From Symsagittifera roscoffensis (Eukaryota; Xenacoelomorpha; Acoela; Convolutidae): 64,000 nucleotides of DNA. The notes beneath the pieces are model-generated. The model saw only the letters and a program-made list of their open reading frames with translations. It did no database searches and was not told the origin of the DNA. The stretch lies in the NCBI RefSeq assembly GCF_963678635.1, contig NC_087068.1, positions 53,530,213 to 53,594,212 on the forward strand, read 5' to 3'. The position numbers and the translations under genes were made by a program. Numbering within the stretch: the first letter of the stretch is position 1; each line of letters begins with the position of its first letter. Shown here piece after piece: positions 57,062 through 64,000 of the stretch.

Positions 57062-58637
57062 CACAAAATTGCGACTAGGTTGAAAAAGCGAAAGAGCGTT
57101 TCACCGAAAAAATCAACACGATTCGAAGCGGAGCGTCGCACCCTTTTTGGCACAACACAGACATTGCACGGCAAGCAAGCTGAATAAAAATGAGCCTACT
57201 GTGTCGGGAAAACAACTAGATATCCAAAAAAAATCAAAAATTTGCCTCGGTTGAAGTTTAGTTAAAGAAAAAATGCAAAGAAACATAATTTCCAGCATTG
57301 AAACATGAAAGACAAAACTTATCGAGCGAGAAAACAAGCTGACAATAACTTGATATATCACCACTCTAACAAAAAATTTTCGAAGAACTAATCATGAGAT
57401 TTGAATTTATTACAAAACAAGTTGAAAATTTGGCCCACTGATGTCTTTTGCTTTAGTTTTGGACCCATCTTCTGATTTTCTCCAAAAAAATTACTTCTCT
57501 TTTCAATAATAACCCGCTTGCGATTTGAAACTAGAAAAAGCCTTTTCATCATAGGTTTTTCTGACGATTCCGTTCTACCCGGATGCATTTAGTTTTAACT
57601 AGAGACTCCTTTTCCGATTTTCGTCATTGAAAATGTTCTCTTTTTTATTCTGAATAGTAATTTGCTTGCGGTTTGAAAATTAAAAAAGCCTTCACTTTTT
57701 GTACACAATGTTTCAGATAAACTCTCTCAAAATAACATCAAAAATTTTGTTAAATTTTTCAACGTTACGTTGACAGTTAGACCCAAAGTACGAAATGCAT
57801 AAAATTTTTGAGTCCAAGATAACAACAAATTTCAAGGCCGTCAAGAATTGAGAATCTTAAAAGAAGAGATAAAGTAGAAAAAGACTGCTCGTATTTCAGG
57901 GCAATTGACTGGATGCTCCGAGTGCCCCTTAACAAAACTTTTTCAAAAGGCGTCATTTCAAAGTTACTCTTGAGTGTTTTAGCTAATTAAACTGACGGAA
58001 ATTTTTTTTCGTAATTTGTTTGGCTCTTATTTGGATTTTATCAATTTTTCGGTATCTGAGGCCAAAATTTTGATAGGACAATTGAATTTTTTCAGCAAAG
58101 TTTATCTAAAACTAAAACGTGGTAAGTTTTTTTTTTACGAAAGTTGAAGTAGTACGACAAGCAGGTCAACTTGCAGCAGAGACGTTGAATCATACTTTAG
58201 TCTCAATTTCAAAAGCACTTGGGTGAAATGCGTTAAATATATTAACTGCAACCAGTATGAGTGTTTTTGTATAAGCCTCAAAGAATTAAAAATGTAATGA
58301 GCGTAGTGATTAATTCTGTTTAGGTTGTGGTAAGTTTTTGTGTTATTTAAGGAAACAGTCTCAATTGTGTTCACGCCCATTTTTTATTGTCGCGGTTTGA
58401 TTTTTGATTTTTTTTTCAAATTCACTTCATTTCCTTTGTTAAAAAGAAGGCTAATTCATTTATCGAACAGCAAAAATTCAAAAGTTACAAAAATGTGATC
58501 AACTTCTAATTTTCAAAATAGAACTTAATTGTTAGGTCATTGGGAGGCCAATCTGTGCCATGAATAGGCGCACAATTTTGTGTTTGCATGTTCTTTGATT
58601 CCAGAGACAAGTCTCAGAACATGCTCCAAAATGTAAG
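57062..58637. other. Unit B left-central part, no recognisable gene
   Basis: Corresponds to 49018-51091 of unit A, with the 510-bp deletion at 57933, where CCCCTTAAC joins directly to AAAACTTTTTC. Confidence 0.45.
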
Positions 58638-59275
58638 TGGATTCATTCTACAAAATTTCAGTGGATTCCGCGTACAAAGACCTGTAACGTAAATTTTGTC
58701 GGCACATTGATTTTGTTGCGGATTCCGCAACGAGCAAATATAGGAAGTTGTTCCTGATTCCGCAGATGTAAGCGGATTCCGTAAATGTAAGTGGATTCCG
58801 TAAATTGCTGGCCGCCATGTATTAACATAGGCTATAGAGCATTCGGTCACCACCCTATGTTTTAACATAGGCTATAGATTTCCCAATGTATTAAGATAGG
58901 AAATATGTTTCCCAATGTATTAAGATAGCAGTTTTCAGATGGTAAGTTTTTTCGGCGCCCGAATATCCCATGTATAGTGTATAGATTTCCCTATGTATTA
59001 ATTCATTGTAAAAAATTAAGAACTCATTTAGATAGGGAATAGATTTCCTATGTGTTAAGATTGGGAAAAAATTTCCTAATAAGGTGGTAAATTTTCATAT
59101 TGTAAGTTCAGAAGAAAATTTTGGCGCCCGATCTAACCATGTTTTAAGATACTGTTTAGATTTCCTATGTATTAGATAGTGTATAGATATGCCTATGTAT
59201 AAGGGTTGAAAATTCCTTGAATTGACTTAGGGAATAGGTTTCCCAATGTTTTAAGATAGGGAATGATAAGGTGTA
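58638..59275. repeat. Minisatellite-like block, copy B
   Basis: Counterpart of 51092-51735: TGGATTCCG words followed by decayed ATGTATTAACATAGG units, with small changes (for example CCTATGTTTTAACATAGG at 58855). Confidence 0.7.
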
Positions 59276-62223
59276 GTGTGATGGTAAAAGAAAAACGGTT
59301 TTTTTTTTTTGGATTTTGTATGGAAATGTCTAGTTTTTTCGCAAAAATCTCGGCATGCGTTATGTTACTTTTGAGTATTACTTGTAGATTGTGTAATGAA
59401 GGTATTATGTTTCTTGGTTTATGGTAAGTCATTAATAAGATGTGCAAAAGTATGATGTTTTTCAAAAAAACTTCAAAGCATGATAAGATTTGATATAATT
59501 TGACTTAATAACTATTTTATTAGATGATTCTTTTTTTTTGAAATTGTACTCAACCTAGCTTAAACTATGCTGACACCTACTGAAACGTCGGAAAAAAATT
59601 TAAATTTTTGGAGGAAGTTGCAAAAAATTCAGCTTTTGGAAAAAATTGCAAAAATTTCAAAGTTTTTTTGAAAAAATTGAAAAAAAATTGATTTTTTGGT
59701 AAGAATTGCAGGAATCTTAAGGTTTTGGCCATTTTTTTGTTGCTTCTGGTCTAATTTAAAAATAATGGATAGGTGTAGAGTTTAAAATTAAGCCCAAATT
59801 GTGTTTCAATTGGCATCATGTTGAAGCAGTGAGACAAATCTTTGAATAAAAATACAAATTTTTCCACAATTTTCTCTCAAAACATTGAAATACGATGAAG
59901 TTTCCTTAAATGAGCTAAAAATTGCTTTATATAATGATCTGAACATATAAAGCTCATATTAGCTGAATCAATATTGAAACTTCCGATTTCTCGGGAAAAT
60001 GTTGTAATTTATTGTGATTTCTGAGAAAGTAAAAATGAGTCAAATCTATCCAAAGTTTTCCATTTTTAACCTTTGTTTTGAGTAGTTAACTGCTTTTTGT
60101 TCAATTCAAGGAGAATTGAACAAAGAATCTCAATCCAATTGAACAATAAGAGCAATATTGAACTCAATCATTTAAATACTTCAAAAAGAACGCTTCTTAG
60201 AGAATCGAATTAGAAAAGGAAAAATCAAGTGCGAACTGTACTTACTAAAAAACTTTGCCAAATTTTCTTGGTTCTAAGTTTATTCTTGCTTTCTTTTTTT
60301 ACATATTTTTGTTATTGAACTCACTTTGCAAAAAAATTTAGTCACAACTGGGCAATTTAGTAGTAAAATGGTATCAATTGAACGAACAATTTGCTGGTAG
60401 AGGTAAAATTAGAACTGATAACGCCTGTTGATTACTTTTGAATTTCTACATGTTCTCCTTTAGGCTCCCTTGTTTAGTTATAAAAAAACTTATTTAAGCA
60501 AAAGTACAATTTTTGGGATCATTAACTATCATTTTATTGCAAAAAAATTAATAAATCCTTTTTTCTCTTGATTTGTGTCAGAAGTTTTCTCAAAGAAGTC
60601 TCAGTGAGAAATACTCGGTGCTAGTTAAAGCATTCAAAAGTACGGGTAAGAATTGATAATATAAAGTTGTTTTTTTTTACATTGAGTTTTTAGAACAAAC
60701 TAAGAGCAGCTTGATGGTTTTTAATCTGAAGACCTCCGGAAATATGCAAGTAGGTTTTGTTCCAAACCTCTGCAAAATTTAAATACTTCAAAAAGAACGC
60801 TTCTTAGAGAATCGAATTAGAAAAGGAAAAATCAAGTGCGAACTGTACTTACTAAAAAACTTTGCCAAATTTATTAAGCAAAAAAACTATAGTTCTACGT
60901 AATTTTCTAATTGAAAAAAAAATTGAAGCTAATTAGAACAAAATCTTTACTAATTGAAATTTTACTTCATATAATTAAGAGATCCAACAGCTGGTTCTGC
61001 CATAGTATCAGTTTGCTTAGAAACTTTCAACAATCTCCGTATTATTTTCTCTAAAAATCTTTGTACATCAAACTTTTTTGTATTTTATTCAAAATAATGA
61101 AATGTAGATATTTAAGGCAAAATTTCGATTTATGCTTCATGTATCATCTTCCAAAAGAAGTCAGAAATGGTTCACAAAACAAAATGCTCAAAATATCTGA
61201 GTTTTTGTATAAATTTAGAGAATATATCAATTGATAAAAAATTTCCAAATATTACACTTTTATGTTGGATTTTTTTCTCAAGATATAATTTATAAGCTTA
61301 ATATCAAAAAAAATATCTCAAAAATCCTAATGAATTACATTGAGTTTCTATATCAAATAAGTAATTTTTTCAATTTCTGCTTCATCTACTATCTTCCAAC
61401 TTAATTTGATTTGAACAAAACTTAATTTGAAATTTGAATTTTAGATAGAAAAATGTATAGTTTCGTTGAGCATTCAATAATCCGAAGCAGAATTAATACC
61501 ATAAAATTTGTTGCCAGAAATCTTCAAAGGAATTCTCAACCAGATAATAATATGTTGCTGTTTGAACTCTGAAGTTTTATACTGAAGTAAGTTTTTGGTT
61601 GAGAATGTTGTATTTTATTAGGTTGAAGTTTTCACAAGTTGACAAAAACATATAATTTCTTTATCTTTTCTAGGTCAGCTTAAAATTTCTTATCTGAAAT
61701 TGTCAAAAAACAGTAGAAAACCATAACTCTGAATCAATTTAACCAATTATCTAATACGCACTACTCTATGAACTTTTTTACAGGCACTAATCAAGGTAAG
61801 CTTTAAAATAGTTACTAGGCAAAACTTTTCTATTAGTCAATGTTTTGTAAAGATCCAGTTTTTTTACTAAATTTCAACAAACACTCAAACACTTATTAGC
61901 GTCTGTTATTCACTTGTACTATAAATTTATCGCAACGAAATCTCCGCAAGCTTGCAACCAATTGAGTTTTTACTGTAGATTGAAGATTTTTGGATCGATA
62001 GCCAAGGAAAGTTTCACGACAATGTGAACTCGATTGCTCCTGGTTTTATCATCATTCAGAACCTTTGAAAAAAAAATAAATGACAGAATACGAATAGTGA
62101 TGAAAAATCTGAATAACTTTTACAAAGTTTTTTTTTCAAAATTAATGTATAGACTTTTCGGATTCAGTAAAAAATATTTTTAAAAGTATTTTCTCCAATG
62201 TTTTTTTTCAAATTATATTAATT
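59276..62223. other. Unit B right-central part, no recognisable gene
   Basis: Matches 51736-54984 of unit A apart from the replaced segment at 60170-60265. No gene is supportable; later exons of the zinc-finger gene may be hidden here. Confidence 0.4.
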
Positions 62224-62454
62224 TTACCTTCCCCTGGAGTGTGTTTGCAGGCTGCTGAGCACACAATTAACATTATGTTGACAGTGCTTTTTCATGATAT
62301 GATTAGTGAGTTCCTCGTTGCTATATGCATACAAATTACAATTAGAACACTTTAAAACGTCACAGTGCTTTCGATGTCTTGACGCATCTTTACGTGTGTT
62401 TTCTCTTCCACATTCATGACATACAACACTTTCGTTTCTTTTCAGTGACGGCAT
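62224..62454 (-). CDS. Zinc-finger protein, first exon, copy B
   Basis: The ATG at 62454 opens a frame with a first module C-x2-C-x11-H-x3-C (CCHC-like) and a second C2H2 module C-x2-C-x12-H-x4-H, all ligands present. One T fewer than copy A in the tail (AATT against AATTT near 62266) changes the C-terminal frame. As written it ends after 76 residues, but the same AAG|GTAAA donor-like site follows, so splicing may alter this. The divergent partner is the plus-strand gene at 63511, with a CCAAT-rich spacer between. The two copies differ at about 15 of 60 aligned residues, more than neighbouring DNA would suggest. Confidence 0.6.
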   Translation of the reverse strand: MPSLKRNESVVCHECGRENTRKDASRHRKHCDVLKCSNCNLYAYSNEELTNHIMKKHCQHNVNCVLSSLQTHSRGR

Positions 62455-62596
62455 CTCAATAAGAAGAGAAAGAAAAAACGGGAGATTTAGAATGTCCCAA
62501 AGTTTTAGAAAAGAAGTGTCGAATAGTCTCAAAAAAAGAATAAAAGTGAAAAAAAGTCCAAAATTCTTAACCAATTGCTTTTAACGTAAAAGAAAA

Positions 62597-63251
62597 TCAG
62601 AATGATATATTTACTATTGCCTAGAGAACATCAACCAATCAGAATTGAGTTTTGTTTTAGTATTAATGTTTGTTGAAATCAACCAATCAGAATCCAGCAT
62701 TTTCTAAAATTGAACTGTTTAAAAATTTTTGAAAATTTTAATTAGTATTTGAAAAAAATATATCAAAAAACATTTAAATTTCCTCGATATACTCTACAAA
62801 AAAAAAGAAAAATTCAACTTGATTTTCTCATTGATGAAATAGATGTTGACTCTTACTATTTTCATAGTTTTTTGGACGTTTTTGTTGTACAAAATAGAGT
62901 TCTCCGACTAAGTAAAGTTCTCTTCAGAGAAACTTACTCAATCAAAGAGTTTACTTTTGATCCATATATTGCGTATCAAAGCTTTAAACTTACGTCTGAA
63001 CTACACTTGTGTATATTTTTACTTATTTGGAAAACTTAAGCACTTAAAAGGTAAATTTTTTGCTTATTGGATACGACAACTAGAACCAAAATGAACATTT
63101 TTGTGATTAGAAACGACAATGCCTAAAATGGAACTTTGTTTCCGATTGGACACGACTTTTATATAAGTATTTCATACAAGGGAGCTGAGATCTGATTGGC
63201 CACGACTACAATCCAAATAAAGAAAATCAATTCTGAATGGTTAAGCCCACA
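62597..63251. promoter_or_regulatory. CCAAT-box-rich spacer present only in unit B
   Basis: Two AACCAATCAGAAT words (CCAATCAG at 62635-62642 and 62683-62690) and one inverted CTGATTGG (63192-63199) fit the NF-Y CCAAT consensus. Further ATTGG cores are at 63066 and 63145. The inverted ones belong to a four-copy motif (ATTGG.YACGAC-like) at about 63066, 63107, 63144 and 63195. The segment sits between the two divergent genes. A 96-codon frame at 62749-63039 lacks an ATG and is not called. Confidence 0.55.
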
Positions 63252-63313
63252 CAATCGAGTTGAAGGTACCCCCACTCTTAAGTAAAAATCATTTTATTTT
63301 CAACTAAACTACT

Positions 63314-63447
63314 GTCAACTACCTCCTCTCTCAGCTTTAAATACCTTAATTTTAACTTATCTTCTGTCAGCTACCCCCTCTCTCAGCTCTAAATACCTTA
63401 ATTTCACATTATCTTCCGTCACTTACCTCCTCTATCAGCTCTTCCTT
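63314..63447 (+). promoter_or_regulatory. 52-bp direct repeats, copy B
   Basis: Same three units as 55412-55545 with a few substitutions. Confidence 0.7.
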
Positions 63448-63457
63448 GTTTTTACTC

Positions 63458-63494
63458 TTTAAAACAACTTACTACTCAAACTGATCTTCTCAGT
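63458..63494 (+). promoter_or_regulatory. Putative core promoter (TATA-like plus Inr), copy B
   Basis: TTTAAAA at 63458-63464 and TCAGT at 63490-63494, with the same spacing as in copy A. The ATG is at 63511. Confidence 0.45.
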
Positions 63495-63510
63495 GCAAAA
63501 CAGCAACCTT

Positions 63511-63954
63511 ATGTACTCTATAGAATTTTCGTCTGATCTAGTACAAATTCAAGTGCGAGAAACAGTCTCTGGAGTTTTTCTGTTACAAATGGGCATCCCA
63601 ATCCAAGTCTGGCATATGGTGGAAGTGACGCAAAGGGATTTCAACGAACATCATATGATGCAAGTACCCATGACAGAGAACCAACTTGGAGAAATGCAAC
63701 TGACGGAGGAAGTGGCTGAGCACGTGGGAATGAACTACCCCGAACCTCCTGACTCTAGATATGTGGCTCAACCAGTCGACGATTTCCTCTTTCCTTGTGA
63801 GGAAGCAGGATCAGCCGAAAACACTATCACAATAGATGCAGATGAGGGATTCTCGGTAACAATGACACCTCCAGCTCTACAACAACCAATACAAGCTCGT
63901 CCAGCTCTGCGTTCTATAGAGAACCTCGAGAACTCTCGACAGCTCTTTTTTTAA
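63511..63954 (+). CDS. Unrecognised small gene, copy B, intact, 147 aa
   Basis: The ATG at 63511 opens a 147-residue frame ending in TAA at 63952-63954; the frame is open six codons further upstream without an ATG. The N-terminal part has alternating hydrophobic and polar residues suited to beta-strands. The middle is rich in Met, Gln, His and Glu, then comes a Pro-rich acidic stretch, and the C-terminus is Arg/Gln/Ser-rich. There is no signal peptide, membrane segment or zinc ligand pattern. I do not recognise the family. Comparing copies A and B by eye, about ten substitutions change the protein and one is silent. The gene lies head-to-head with the zinc-finger exon. Confidence 0.6.
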   Translation: MYSIEFSSDLVQIQVRETVSGVFLLQMGIPIQVWHMVEVTQRDFNEHHMMQVPMTENQLGEMQLTEEVAEHVGMNYPEPPDSRYVAQPVDDFLFPCEEAGSAENTITIDADEGFSVTMTPPALQQPIQARPALRSIENLENSRQLFF

Positions 63955-64000
63955 AAGTGTTTGATATTAACTTCGTTCTTTGTAATTAACTAATTGCTTC

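Larger units (their letters stand above)
56734..64000. repeat. Tandem segmental duplication, unit B (continues past the window)
   Basis: Starts at CACGCAAGGCCAAAAATGC, matching 48686, and is still in register with unit A at the last base. Relative to A it lacks about 510 bp at 57933, has A's 52578-53033 replaced by a 96-bp internal copy at 60170-60265, and carries about 650 bp at 62597-63251 that A lacks. Confidence 0.9.

Noticed and set aside
62749-63039. 96-codon plus-strand frame in the unit B spacer
   Set aside because: No ATG in frame; absent from unit A; the spacer looks regulatory or non-coding.
1-64000. CRISPR arrays, bacterial operons, rRNA genes, intact tRNA genes
   Set aside because: None seen; tandem repeats here are satellite or minisatellite in type and no conserved rRNA or full tRNA fold was found by reading.

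Overview
The window is AT-rich eukaryotic DNA, most likely from an invertebrate animal; I cannot place the phylum. The evidence is an actin gene with two GT-AG introns, LTR and non-LTR retrotransposon remains, hAT-type and foldback DNA elements, a satellite with a monomer of about 168 bp, and very low gene density. No bacterial-style gene organisation is present. I see only one host gene of recognised family (actin, carrying a stop codon), plus a duplicated pair of small unrecognised genes at the right end.

Layout. 1-18.7 kb: two near-identical satellite arrays (209-3404 and 14080-18715), each preceded by the same 208-bp non-satellite segment. Between them are a minus-strand LTR retrotransposon (3405-9607 or further) and unassigned DNA with one foldback element. 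18.7-25 kb: diverged end of the satellite, a three-layer nest of miniature elements with an hAT-type element and its 8-bp target duplication at the core, a dead LINE, and two more miniature elements. 25-36 kb: AT-rich DNA with old repeats, a 259-bp near-perfect hairpin, a tRNA-like Pol III fragment, a degenerate CATC-type microsatellite and a dead hAT transposase end. 36.1-38 kb: a miniature element and the actin gene. 38.7-44.3 kb: a decayed Ty3/gypsy-like element with both LTRs. 45.9-46.8 kb: a diverged array related to the main satellite. 48.7-64 kb: a tandem duplication with a spacing of 7.2 to 8.05 kb. Each unit holds a minus-strand zinc-finger exon and a divergent plus-strand small gene.

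The observation I would check first is in the 3.4-9.6 kb retrotransposon. Its three ORFs (140, 516 and at least 1394 codons) lie in one reading frame. They are separated only by single UAA stops, each followed by a hexamer fitting the CAR-YYA readthrough context (UAA CAG UCA and UAA CAA CCA). The arrangement suggests a polyprotein made by two successive stop-codon readthrough events, with two N-terminal proteins I do not recognise ahead of an ordinary Gag-Pol. Second is the duplicated divergent gene pair. The right copy has a CCAAT-box-rich intergenic segment and an intact plus-strand gene; the left copy lacks that segment and has a nonsense codon.
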